From: Tetradesmus obliquus
Lineage: Eukaryota; Chlorophyta; Chlorophyceae; Sphaeropleales; Scenedesmaceae
Direction of reading: 5' to 3'
DNA length: 64,000 nucleotides
Assembly: GCA_030272155.1 (NCBI GenBank)
Contig: CP126204.1
Location: 2,905,501-2,969,500, forward strand
In this document: positions 48,606 to 59,296 of the stretch, in pieces
Position numbering within the stretch: the stretch's first letter is position 1
Layout of the letters: every line of letters begins with the position of its first letter
The notes under the pieces: generated by a model
What the model saw: the letters and a program-made list of their open reading frames with translations, nothing else
Told to the model about the DNA's origin: nothing
The model's database searches: none
Position numbers and translations under genes: made by a program

Positions 48606-49552
48606 GCTGTCTGCCACATGCAGGGAGGTGGCTGATAGTGTGGCCCTGGACTTCTGGCTGCAGCCGGGCGACCTGCAGCTGGTGCACAACCACACGCAGG
48701 TGCACAATCGCAGCGCCTACGAGGACTACGAGGTGAGCTAGGCTCGTATTGAGAGAGGATAGTTACATGTGGGTCCTGGCACCATCTTGGATGAGTTACA
48801 ACAGGTTGAACACAGGTCTGAGACCAGAAAAGGAGAGTGAGCACCGTAAAACACACTGCACACCCTTGAGCACCAAATCTCTCATGTTATATTCAGAGAC
48901 GTCTTACTGCGGTGCGCAACGGCACCCCACCTCACCGGCAGCTTGCTCTAAGTGCAAACCACACCAACAGATAGCATGTTGTCGCAAATCAATAGCCAGA
49001 AGGGTATTGTCAGCTGAGGCAGACTGGTGTCAGCTGTGTGATGGGCTTTGCTTGCACCCCATAGCTGCCACAACTTTGCTTTTTCAAAAACCAAACTCCT
49101 GAGGCATTGGGTTGGTTTACGTCGGGCAGGCATGAAGAAGCTGGGGCTGGTATGTTGAAATATTCTGCATCTGCAACATCGCCGGCACGTTGCTGCTGCT
49201 GTTGCAGGACGTGGGCCAGCGCCGCCACCTGCTGCGGCTGTGGATCGCTCCTTCAGCTGAGGGCAGCGCCTTCCCGCTGCACGAGAGCTTTGCGGAGCTG
49301 TGGCGGGGCTGACTCATGCTGCTGCTGCTGCTGCTGCCACTGCTGCTGCTGCTGCAGGACGTTGACCAGCGCCGCCACCTGCTGCGGCTGTGGATCGCCC
49401 CAAGCGCTGAGGATGGAGCCTTCCCACTGCATGACAGCTTTGCTGAGCTGTGGCACAGCACGCAGCCTGGCAACAGGGGCGGCATCTACATTGAGGGATA
49501 CACAGAGACGATTCCACTTGAGGCTGAAGTCGGCAACAAGCTGGCAACCTGA
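44517..49552 (+). CDS. TauD/TfdA-family Fe(II)/2-oxoglutarate dioxygenase, complete
   Basis: Eleven exons join in frame: 44517-44646, 44858-44939, 45308-45494, 45985-46056, 46226-46326, 46703-46851, 47033-47142, 47422-47533, 48084-48174, 48624-48732 and 49358-49552, giving 445 aa. The facial triad is visible: H233 and D235 in PWHVDG, and the distal His at about 372 in QVHNRS. R391 in RHLLRLW is the expected 2-oxoglutarate anchor. The N-terminal 40 residues are Ala/Ser/basic and could be an organelle transit peptide. A conserved N-terminal helix (ITLSETHIAELDAAIERVL) precedes the catalytic fold; that architecture is common in fungal and algal TauD-like proteins. The substrate is unknown. Its partial paralogue is at the left edge, about 40 kb away in the same orientation. 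A second, open version of the last exon lies at 49208-49312. Confidence 0.85.
45120..45870 (+). repeat. Echoes on both sides of dioxygenase exon 45308-45494
   Basis: Two upstream echoes of the exon start (about 45128-45175 and 45212-45275) and three downstream echoes of the exon end (ERVLANKTITQEGNYLHL, at about 45547-45613, 45672-45750 and 45811-45867). The 45613 copy retains a GT donor. Confidence 0.86.
46566..46720 (+). repeat. Acceptor-side echo of dioxygenase exon 46703-46851
   Basis: A copy starting at 46566 after ATGCAG repeats the first 60 or so bases (GNLRRQNEKAQLIGHVKD), 137 bp before the real start. It lacks the rest of the exon, including the HVD iron site. Confidence 0.85.
47983..48680 (+). 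repeat. Acceptor-side echoes of dioxygenase exons 9 and 10
   Basis: Exon 9 (start 48084) is echoed from 47983, 101 bp earlier. Exon 10 (start 48624) is echoed from about 48448 and, in part, about 48360. All copies are truncated inside the exon. Confidence 0.82.
48547..48606 (+). repeat. (CTG)n run in a dioxygenase intron
   Basis: About 20 uninterrupted CTG units just before the acceptor region of exon 48624-48732. Other long runs in the window are at about 469-530, 3413-3467, 46867-46911, 47374-47415 and 31413-31446 (CAG on +). Confidence 0.85.
49208..49312 (+). other. Possible alternative last exon of the second dioxygenase gene
   Basis: Starts after GTTGCAG, 150 bp before the standard last exon, in the same phase. 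It reads through QRRHLLRLWIAPSAEGS and on to WRG, then TGA at 49310-49312. It keeps the 2-oxoglutarate-binding Arg. If used it would give a protein of about 415 aa, lacking the final 30 or so residues. It could equally be an unused echo. Confidence 0.5.
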
Positions 49553-49599
49553 CCAGGGTTGTTTAGCAAATGCAGCTTGTGCACTGCAGTGTTGATGTC

Positions 49600-49835
49600 A
49601 ATTTGCCGACAGTTCCCTTGAAGGCTGAAATTGGCAACAAACTGGCCACATAAGGGCAGTGATGAAACAGCAGGTGTCACCAAGCCCGCCAGCTGGCGCA
49701 GCTTTACATTGAGAGAGGGTGGTTATCATTACATGTGGGTCCTGGCACCGTGCCAGGGCCTGGCCACATTGAGAGCTAAAAGAGACAATCTATGTGGAGG
49801 CTGAGTTGGGCAACACGCTGACGACATAGTTTAAA
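49600..49835 (+). repeat. Tail echoes after the second dioxygenase gene
   Basis: The last coding bases (PLEAEVGNKLAT, stop) recur in diverged form at about 49610-49652 and 49790-49830, each again ending in a stop. Confidence 0.75.
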
Positions 49836-50963
49836 GACATGGGTGCTTGATTGCAGAATGTTGGCTGCCATTACACTGGTGTTTGCTGCCAGTTGTGAAC
49901 CTGTGATGTGTGTGGCAATTCCGTAGTATGTGGCAACGCAACATGCGCATAGTATATTCTTCTGGGTGCGCTGCAGCTTTCCAGCAGGGATAGCCAGTAG
50001 TTGAAAAGATAGCCAGTGGTTGAATTGTTGCTTGGCACAACCCCCTTGCCGCGGTTGTTGGTGCAGTCAAACTGGTGTGCACGTACCTTTCAGTGAAAGG
50101 CGTGATATTACAGCATCTGTTGTGCAGGCTTGCATCTTCCTGCAAACGGGCCAGCGGCTCGAATGCAAGTTGGCGTGTCTGTTCTGCGTCATGCAGCAGG
50201 CGCCACTTGAGATGCTCCAACAACAAGGCTCCCACAACTGTGCAGCAGGTATACATGTGCATGCAGGGGGCATACAGCTGGTGTTTTTGCTGAGATTAGA
50301 TGTGTCTGTGAGATGACTGATCTGGCTTAAATGCATGGACTGCTGCAGCTGTCACTTGAGATCTGCAGCCCCCACAAAGGTAACAGAATCTGTACATGAT
50401 GCAAGTGGTGTGTGTGCCACTGTGGTCCAGTTGTGCGGACTGCTGGAGTGAACAATAATGGCAAGCTTACCATTGAGCTGTTGCTGTCATATTAGTTGAA
50501 AAGCAAACTTACACCTTTCAGCAGTCAATCAAGCCGAGTCCAGCTACATCACACCTCAACTCATCATCAGCAGGGACAGCAGTCAACTGCTGTCAGCTGG
50601 TAAGGCTGACTGCAAGCCAGGCTGCCTCCGGCAACCTGCCACCAAAGCACATATTCTGTGTGCATCTGACATGGCCAAGTGCTTGTAGCACAAGCACAGC
50701 AGCTGGCAAGCGTTATGTATCAATCTGCTAATGCGCTGATGAACTTCAGATAAGGGCAGTGCCACAGCAGTGCTGTGGGCAACGGTGTGCACAACGCCGA
50801 TCGCCGTTCAGCACCTGTGACAACAAGGGCTCGCTGGTCAGAAAGTATAACTTGTTCCCAAAGTGTATTTTTGACACATACTGCTGCTGCTAGGGCTCAA
50901 CAATTTCAGGTACAGCTGCTATTTCTGCTGCAGGCCTGCTGCTGCTGCCGCCGCTGCCGCCGC

Positions 50964-50996
<33 letters not shown>

Positions 50997-51420
50997 AAAT
51001 GTGCAGGCACCGTTGGAACAAATAAATGTTTGATGAATTCAACATTTACATAGCCCCATGTGCTGCGTGCTAAAAAGATGAGATTTTGCAGACCAACGCT
51101 ACCAACACAGCATATGCCGCACTTACTCACTAGAGAGCTCTCTCAGATCCCGAAATGGTGAAAATCAGGATTGCAAGCTCCTAATGAATGCTGGATGCGA
51201 ACCTCGCTAGTCGAAGGACTAGGGCTCGCTCAGCTGGATCGGTTCCATGCCGGGAACGGCCACACCGCAACTGCCGTTCCGAAGGTGCCAAACCTCCAAC
51301 GTAGCTTTGATGCTGATCTCTTATCATTACTTCAAGTGCACATTTCGGATCAAGCTAGGGAGTTTTCTTGTCTTTTGAGCCGGCGAACAGCTCCTGAGCA
51401 GGGGCAACAGCTGCTGCAGA
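49836..51420. other. Intergenic stretch before the AUX/LAX-type gene
   Basis: No exon recognised in about 1.6 kb. A CTG/CCG run sits at about 50937-50995. The promoter of the AUX/LAX-type gene should lie at the right end, but no clear TATA element is seen. Confidence 0.45.
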
Positions 51421-52307
51421 ATGGCGAACGCAAACCTGCCAGCGACCCCACATGGGTTCGAACTCTCCACCGCATCCTCTCGCAGCCTTGATGCGGAAGT
51501 CGTGGTAGCAGATGGCGATGTGGGGAAAGGTAAGATCGCGCCCGCGTGCAGCAGCAGAGCGCAGGGCACGCACTGCACGTGCCGTTCCCTTTGCTCCCAG
51601 CACTGCAGCCACGCAGTCTTTCACTCAGCTCACGTTGCCAAACATATCCCGAACATGTCAACATTGATTGAAAATTTATACAATTTTTAAACGCAAAAAT
51701 GTATTTGCAGGCGCAGTGCTGCCGTATGATGTCAACAGCGAGGCCGAGCTCGACCAGTACCAGGCAGCAGGCACACCCGCCAAGAAGGTCGGCAGGGTGC
51801 CGTGGTACCAGCGGCTGCTGTGGGAGGGAGGCAGGCCCTTTGACGCCTTCCTGACCATTGTTTCAGCTCAGGTGGGTTATCAGAACCACACCTATGAACA
51901 AGGAGTGTCTGTACTGCTGAGCCTGTGACACCGCTGACCGCTGTGGGAGGGAGGCAGGCCCTTTGATGCCTTCCTGACCAGCTCAGGTGGGTACTTGAAT
52001 TGCTCAGCATCCAAAGAGGCGCCTGTATTGCAATGTTGCTGGTTTGAACCAGCTGAGATTGCTGCTGCTGCTGCGCCAGCTGCAGCTGGCGAAGGTTCAC
52101 CAGCTGGCAGGCGGCAGGTTGTCAGTGAGAGCTGAAGCGCACCAGATGTGTGCTGCATGCATTGGCTGCTGCTGCTACTGCTGCTGCTGCTGCTGCTGCT
52201 CCTGCTGCTGCCGCTACAAGTGAGCCTAGCCATCCTCAACCTTCCCAACAGCATGGCCAAGGCGGGACTGCCCCTGGGAACATCACACTCAACCACTTAC
52301 AAGCCGA

Positions 52308-52361
<54 letters not shown>

Positions 52362-52570
52362 GGCTGCTGCGGCGGCTGCTGCTGCGGCTGCTGCGGCGGC
52401 TGCTGCTGCTGCTGCTGCCACATATTCTGCCGCTGCTGCTGCTGCTGCCACACCACCAGGTGGGCCAGGTCATCCTTAACCTGCCCAACAGCATGGCTAA
52501 GGCAGGGCTGCCCCTGGGCACATGACACTCAACCACTCACATGCCGATCCTGCTGTTGCTGCTGCCACAA

Positions 52571-52601
<31 letters not shown>

Positions 52602-53576
52602 CACAATTTCTGCCGTTGCGCTGCTGCCACACCACCAGGTGGGGCAAGTCATCCTCAACCTACCCAACAGCATGGCCAAGGCGGGCCTGCCCCTGGGCAC
52701 ATTCTTCCAGCTGTGGGCTGCCGTGGTGTCCATGTACACGCTGTGGCTGCTGTCCATGCTGTACCAGGAGTTCAAGCGGCGCGCGGTGAGTGGTTGAAGG
52801 CGGCCTGCTGCTGCTGCTGCTGCTGCAGCTGTGTCTGCATGCAAAGCAGCGCTTTGGGGCTGTTTTATAATGTTGTACCAGGGGTGAGCACCGCTGAGCT
52901 CGTTCTGCTGCCTTGTTACGCTGTTGTGCCTGCGTTTGCCTTGCAGATCAAGGAGGGCAGCTGGTTCAATGATGCTACGAGTGAGCGCCGCACCAAGGTC
53001 ACGCAGTACCATGACGTCATCGGTGGTGTCACCGGCAGGTGAGATTACTGCCCGCAGCTAGCTGCCCGCAGGCTAGCTGAGCAGCGGTGTATTCGCAGCC
53101 CCTTGTGCAGCAGCTGGATTCTGTGGCAGCAGCTGACCCAGACCCTCATAATGCATTGGCTTCGGAGGGTGTGACTGCTGCCTTGCCAGCTCACAGCCTT
53201 ACCTGATGCGAACGCCTGCTGCTGCTGCTGCCGCAGGCGCTGGTTGGGAGAGTTCGCTCGTGTGGTGACTATTGTGGAGCTGGTGGGGCTGTGCGTGGCC
53301 CAGATCATTGCTGGCTCCAGCAACCTCTACACACTGCACTCAGCACTTCCCAAGAGGTAAGCTGGATTTTGTGCAAAGTTATCATTGCAGCGTGCGACAC
53401 GATGCTGCATCCCAAATTTTAGCAACAGCCCTGCCTTTCCGCAGCAATCACTACATCAACAGCCTGAGCCGAATGTACAACAAAGGTGCTGCTGCCGCAG
53501 TCCTCTGCAGGATGTGGGTGTTTGGCATGGGGTCAATCACAGGGCTGATGGTGCTGGTGCCCTCTGTGCTCAACAA

Positions 53577-53617
<41 letters not shown>

Positions 53618-54719
53618 CCTCTGCAGGACGTGGGCATTTGTCAAGGGCTCGATCACAGGCCTCATGGTGCTGGTGCCCTCCATGCATAACCTGCTGCTGC
53701 TGCTGCCTCTGCTGCTGCTGCTGCTGCTGCTGTCCTCTGCAGGACGTGGGCATTTGCAATGGGCTCTATCGCAGGCCTGATGTTCCCAGTGCCCTCCATG
53801 CATAACCTGCTGCTGCTGCTGCCTCTGCTGCTGCTGCTGTCCTCTGCAGGACGTGGGCATTCGCAATGGGCTCTATCGCAGGCCTGATGTTGCCAGTGCC
53901 CTCCATGCGCGACAAGCTGCTGCTGCTGCTGCTGCCGCTGTCCCTCCTGCAGGACGTGGGCATTCATCATGGGCTCCATCACGGGCCTCATGGTCCTAGT
54001 GCCCTCCATGCGCAACAAGCTGCTGCTGCTGCTGCTGCCGCTGTCCCTCCTGCAGGACGTGGGCGTTTGTCATGGGCTCCATCACCGGGCTCATGGTCCT
54101 AGTGCCCTCCATGCGCAACATGCGCCTCTTCTCACTCTTCACACTCTTCACGACCACCTTCACAGCCATGTTCATGGTGGGAGCGAGCCTGAAGTCTGGC
54201 CTGAGCCTGGAGGCAGCGCAGCAGCCGCCACGTGGCACAGCTGACGTGTTCTCGGCGCTGGCAAACACCCTGTTTGCCTTTGGCAGTCACTGCATGCTTC
54301 TGTGAGTGGACCGTTGCTGCTGAGACAGTGACTGCAGGTTCAGCATGACCCGTGTGCACGCCTGAAAGGTTGATGTGTGATTGGCAGCAGGGATGTTTCT
54401 GATGTCAGCTAACATGGCTGTGCGCCGCGCACAGTGCAACGCAGGCAGTCCCTCACTGAACCCGTGCACCTGTCTTGAGCCAGTCCCCACTGTTGCCAGC
54501 TGCCTGCAGGCCTGCCTAGGCATTGCTGTCAGCGGCATGGCTGCGTTGCAGCTGGTCCCAGTGATGATGCTGCATCTGCATTCTGCACAGACGGGGACAT
54601 CGGCAAGCGCAACACAAAGTCACTTTGTGTATCAGTGACATGGCACAACAAAGTACTGACATGACCTAGACCGGCTAAACCCTGCAAGTCTCTCAATATT
54701 CCCACTGTTGCCGCCCCTG

Positions 54720-54783
<64 letters not shown>

Positions 54784-56864
54784 AGTGAGGTGCTTGACAG
54801 CCAGTGGGCCCCCAGCAAGTTTACCAAGGCCTTCGCCTGGTCCCAGGTGTACGTGACGGGGTTTCTGACCTGGCCCAATGCAGCATTCACCTTCATGGCA
54901 TTCCCTGCACTGTCATACAAGTTTGGTGGGTGGTTTTCAAATGTACCGTAGTGTCTTTTGAACTGCTGTTGCTGCATACATCAGGCGGATGTGACCCTGT
55001 TATGGTTGTCTATAGCATCCCCTGTCACCGGCAAAACTGTTGGATGAATGAGCTACGCGTGGTGTGTTCACACTTAACACCGGCGTAAGTTAAGGAAGGG
55101 GACGTGTGTGGCGATGAGGGTACCTCATGCGCCTCCACGCCTCCTACCATCATCACAAAACTGTTTGCTTGTGCATGTAATTGCTCACCTGCAGATGCAG
55201 CCACTAACCTCTTCTGCTGCCGCTGCCGCCGCTGCTGCTGCTGCTGCTGCTGTTGTCCCCTTATCTGGGCAACGCCTTTGCGGTGTACCCGCCAAGCACG
55301 CTCAAGTCTGTGGCCATTGTCACGATGGTGGTGCACCAGCTGACCGCCTTTGGCCTGTTTGTGCACTCGCTGACCTTGGCACTGCTGTTGCTGCTGCTGC
55401 CGCCTCTTTCTGCAGGCAACGCATTTGCGGTGTACCCGCCAAGCACGCTGAAATCTGTGGCCATTGTCACGATGGTTGTGGACCAGCTGACCGCCTTTGG
55501 CCTGTTTGTGCACCCGCTGTGCATCCTGTGGGAGAAACTGCTGCGGGTGCACTACAAGCCCAACTGGATCAGGCTACCTGCACGCATCCCTGTCGGTGGG
55601 TTGCTTAATGCGTTGGATTGGTTCAGACTTTGAGGTCAGGTCTCTGAAACTGTTGCTGTTAGCAGCCTCTCACCAGTGTACGCCAGCCCAACTGGGTCCG
55701 GCTGCCGGCACGCATCCCTGTCGGTAGGTGTTGGCGAACCCGAAAAAAAACCATGGGTTTCAGCTCAGTGCTTTGAGTTGGTCGCAATCAGCCCTCTCAT
55801 ATGGCCACTGTGATTGCAGCACAAGCCTTGAGCGCTGAGCACTTGTGAGCATTTGGTCATCACCAGCAAGCTTACCTTGTCCAATAGAAGCTGTCTTTAC
55901 TTCCCTTCAACTCGTGTGCAACACCTGATGATCCCTAACACTGCTCTTTCCTGCTATGTATGCGCCTGCAGCGCTGTTTGTGTGGTTTATCGCGCTGGCC
56001 ATCCCTTTCTTTGGTGTGGTCAACGACCTGCTGGGCACCGTAACCTGCTGTCTGCGCCTGCGGTGTAAACCCCGAAACCTCCTGCATTGTGTGCTGTGCT
56101 TGCAGCGCTGTTTGTGTGGTTCATCGCGCTAGCCATCCCTTTCTTTGGCGTGGTCAACGACCTGCTGGGCGCCTTCTGCGTGACCTTTGAGACCTTCATC
56201 CTGCCCCCGCTAGCCTTCAATCTGTACTACCAGGGCCGCCCAGACAGGCAGGCAGCCGCATTCCTCAAGCCAAGGTGAGTGCAGGCCATGTAGTGATTTG
56301 GTTCTGATGTTCAGCAGCAAACTTCAACCAATTGAGATAGAAACAACAGACATTCTTTTGTTGTGGTCAACGACCTGCTGGTTGCCTTCACAACATATTG
56401 TTCAAGCTGTTCTGCCAGGGGCGGCCTAACAGGCAGGCGGCCGCTTATTTCAAGGTGGGGCCTCTGAAGTTGAAACATAGGTTTCATGCCTGTGTTGATT
56501 CAATGGTGGACAGCCCCATGCAGATACTATCTGCTGATATGCAATCTGGCCGTCCTGTTTCCACTGCTGAGCCCCAAGCGGCTTAGCTGGGTGGCGTACT
56601 TTGCCGTCAACTGGTTCATCATTGCCACCACTTACCACTCACCTGCAAGCCATGGTTTGCCAAGTACTCACTAGTTCTCTGTGCTGTCTGCTGCTGCTGC
56701 CGCGCCGCAGGCGGCTCAGCTGGGCGGCCTACTTTGCTGTGAACTGGTTCATCATCGTTGCCACGCTGGTGGCTGGGCTGGGCTTTGGGGGCTATGCCAG
56801 CGTGAACGGTTTTGTGTCCTCGCTGCACAAGTTTGGATTCTTTGCCAAGTGCTACAACTGCTGA
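51421..56864 (+). CDS. AUX1/LAX-type amino acid/auxin permease (AAAP family)
   Basis: Ten exons join in frame: 51421-51529, 51711-51871, 52639-52785, 52947-53038, 53237-53356, 54056-54301, 54786-54925, 55416-55595, 56106-56274 and 56711-56864, giving 505 aa (Arabidopsis AUX1 is 485). AUX1/LAX proteins are plasma-membrane proton symporters that import auxin; relatives carry amino acids. The diagnostic order is present: VPWYQRLLWEGG, VILNLPNSMAKAG (helix 1 region), a TSERRTKVTQYHDVIGG loop, AGSSNLYTLHS, RTWAFVMGSITG, FGSHCMLLEVLDSQW, PPSTLKSVAIV, FFGVVNDLLGAF, and the closing GFGGYASVNGF with a KCYNC terminus like AUX1's. About ten hydrophobic segments fit the 11-helix fold. Residues 1-60 are hydrophilic and cytosolic. 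Auxin as substrate is inference. Confidence 0.9.
51820..52000 (+). repeat. Donor-side echo of AUX/LAX exon 2
   Basis: The exon end (LWEGGRPFDAFLT) and its GTGGGT donor recur at about 51939-51992 with a short internal deletion. Confidence 0.85.
52205..52700 (+). repeat. Three echoes of AUX/LAX exon 3 start in CTG-rich spacers
   Basis: The LNLPNSMAKAGLPLGT segment occurs at about 52222-52280, 52461-52525 and, functional, from 52639. Long CTG/CGG runs at about 52312-52450 separate the first two. Confidence 0.87.
53511..54130 (+). repeat. Six-copy exon-echo array at AUX/LAX exon 6
   Basis: Acceptor-bearing copies start at 53511, 53627, 53743, 53850, 53953 and 54056 (intervals 116, 116, 107, 103 and 103 bp). 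Each encodes a variant of RTWAFVMGSITGLMVLVPSM and then passes into a CTG run and a new CAG acceptor. Only the sixth continues into NMRLFSLFTLF. The interval changes follow CTG run length. Confidence 0.95.
54720..54785 (+). repeat. (CTG)n run forming the acceptor tract of AUX/LAX exon 7
   Basis: About 20 CTG units end in CTGCAG at the splice acceptor (exon starts 54786). Similar sense-strand CTG runs precede acceptors at 667, 27450, 40791, 42100, 49358, 53237, 34998 (-) and 31404 (-). Confidence 0.85.
55265..55735 (+). repeat. Echoes on both sides of AUX/LAX exon 8
   Basis: An upstream copy at about 55268-55370 encodes NAFAVYPPSTLKSVAIV and onward but lacks the AG acceptor. A downstream copy of the exon end (NWVRLPARIPV plus GT donor) is at about 55688-55724. 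Confidence 0.85.
55972..56660 (+). repeat. Echoes around AUX/LAX exons 9 and 10
   Basis: Exon 9 start (ALFVWFIALAIPFFGVVNDL) is echoed from 55972, 134 bp before the real 56106. Its end (QGRPNRQAAAYFK plus GT) is echoed at about 56414-56454. Exon 10 start (RLSWVAYFAVNWFII) is echoed at about 56577-56630. Confidence 0.87.
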
Positions 56865-56978
56865 GCTTGGTCATCGCCACTGACAGCTGAGCTACAGCGA
56901 GACAAACTGACCCACGTGCTCCAGCTGATCAGCTCATGAGGGTTGCCTGCTTCTTCTGCTGCGTAGGACTTTCAAACT

Positions 56979-56983
56979 TGTAA
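56979..56983 (+). terminator. TGTAA polyadenylation signal, AUX/LAX-type gene
   Basis: TGTAA 115 bases after the stop codon, the expected chlorophyte signal at a normal distance. Confidence 0.45.
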
Positions 56984-59290
56984 CAGCTTGTGAGGGTGTC
57001 AACATGGCCAAACTGAGGAGTGTGTCATGCTGTGGTTTATTTGCTGTTGAGCTGAGCGTCAAGCTTGCTTGAGCTGCCAGAGAGGCCGGTTGTTAGATGG
57101 TTATTAGGATGCTGAGTAACCAAGTACTTGTGTGAATGCTCCAAGGACTTGGTGCAAAGTTGTATGCAATGTGTTTTACGACAGCATGAGCTGTGCCTGC
57201 ATTGCAACAGCCTTTGGCTGCAGCAGAGCTTGTGCTGGGAATACACCCTATATTGAGCGGCTCAACCCAACCCATTCGGTTGTTTGTTTTGTTGTCGCAT
57301 AGTGAGCCTATGAGAGGACATGCCGGCCAGGTTAGCCTAGGCCTGGTCACTGAGAGCAACCCAACTTGGCCTGGTCACTGACAGCAACCCGATGCAGCAC
57401 GGTACAACTCAACACGCGGTGGCGTTGCAGCCCTTCTACTGAAAGGATGGCTGCTGCACGATGATGAGGTGTGCTGCTCTGCAGGCTGCGCACATTCATG
57501 CTTGCAATGTGCAGCAGGTGATGTGTGGTTTATGTATGCAGCACATGCACTTCTATTGTGTGTGCTCTGTCGAGATGTGCTTGATCCTGAGTGATTTATG
57601 GATTATCACTGTACATGTGTCAAGTGGCTTCCATCAGAGTGCAATGCATATGTATATTGTCTCCATAGCAGCAGTCGCAAGTGGCTCAAGTGACACAAAG
57701 CAACTATTCCCGCTCAAATATTTGAGCCAGGACGCTGCTCAGTGCAGCAGGATCTAGCCTCCATGGAAGATCTGGCCAGATGCTTGCATTTGCACTGGAG
57801 CATTAGCTTGCGTGTAGGCTCCTGCTGCTGCCAACGCTGCTTGGTCACATAACCTGTAGAAGGACAGCAGGGTGGTGGAGCACCGACGCAGCATGCATAT
57901 GTGGTGGGGCAACAGCAATTGACTTTGACTCAGCTTGAAGTGTGACTGGCTGTACATGCGTGCGTGTGTGCACGTGTGTCAAGTGTTGTGATCACGCCTG
58001 ACGTGTCTCAGACACAGTGCTGTGTTTCCCATTGGAAAGCTGGCACTGGAGCAGTTCAGTCAACACCATGTGACGGCAACAGTTACAATAGTGGTGCTCT
58101 ACAACATGGTTTCACAAGGTTTGTCTGCAACACCCAACCTGTATTGACCTCCTGATAAACGAAAAAGCATGTGCAGATCCCTGCACGTCTGTGCAAAAGC
58201 GCAGCTATGTGTGCACTTCACTTCGTGCCCGTGCACGCGCAGCAGCTGCGGGAGCTGCACAAACCAACAGAAGCTGCCACATGCCATCTGTGCATGTCGT
58301 TTCAGGCAACCACTGAACATACCGTTGCTAACTCAGGTATAAGTATACCGTGAGTACATCCCAAACTATATCACAGCGATCCTCAGAGATCTTTACTGTG
58401 CAGCATGAGTACTCACTCACTCGTGCCACGCAATGTTTGACAGCACGTATGGTGTATGAAAGGACGTCACTAGTCAAAGCACTAGATATATGTTGCTCCA
58501 GCAGCCCCCACCAGGCACAGGGCCAATTGGGCCTGATATGCAAACAACGCACTTGCTAATGCCATAAGTGAATGTCCAACGTTGCAGTGCAAACATCATA
58601 TGTAATAGGAAGGAAGTATGTTACACAATAACAATGAGCATATGTAGGTTGATTCATCAGTAAATTAATAGTAGACACCTCAACACCATATCACAAGCCA
58701 AGTAGTGTCAAGTAAGGCGGCAAGCATGTGAGCAAGCAAGCAAAGGAGCCGAAAGAAGCACTGCACATGCTGCGCTGCCAGATGTTCACCGACAACACAT
58801 ACCAACAGAAATGCATGAACCAGCTCTTTGGTTCACACACCTGTCCGGAGTTATGACAGCTGCAGCTGTCGTTAGACACACTCAAAGTGCTAGCATACAC
58901 TATAACAATGGCCTGAGCAGCAGACATGCACATGTACGTGCTGCCAGTGCAGCAACAGTTCATCTCAGCAGCCAGCATTGACTGCCAACACCAGTCCTCC
59001 AAACAGCACGACTTTATCACTGTAGTGGACACTTCAACCGCGCAGTTGATTGATCGCCAATGCATTGGTAGGCCATAAAGCATCTAACATTAAGCCTCTG
59101 AGCTGTTCTGTACACAGCAGTGCCCTGCATTGGGCTCTGGGCCTTCAATCAATTTTCATGCTTCCAGCGCTGCATCTAATTCCTGGGCGGTCCCCAGCAG
59201 CATGCAAAGCAGCATTTGAGCACCAAGCACCCAACACGATGCACCTGGCCAAGTGGCCAACAATGGCACACAGCAGGCAGCTGACGCATC
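56984..59290. other. Long intergenic stretch
   Basis: No exon recognised. It contains a short duplication at about 57325-57395 (CCTGGTCACTGA repeated). Base composition is more even and triplet runs are few, unlike the gene regions. Confidence 0.45.
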
Positions 59291-59296
59291 CGGTCC

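Noticed and set aside
53511-54130. Tandem array as mutually exclusive exons
   Set aside because: The copies lack a donor at a matching point and run into CTG repeats, so none can replace exon 6 as a cassette. Kept only as echoes.
56984-59290. Search for tRNA or snRNA genes in the long non-coding gap
   Set aside because: I could not find a cloverleaf with A and B boxes or a recognisable snRNA core by eye. A tRNAscan-type and Rfam search would settle it.
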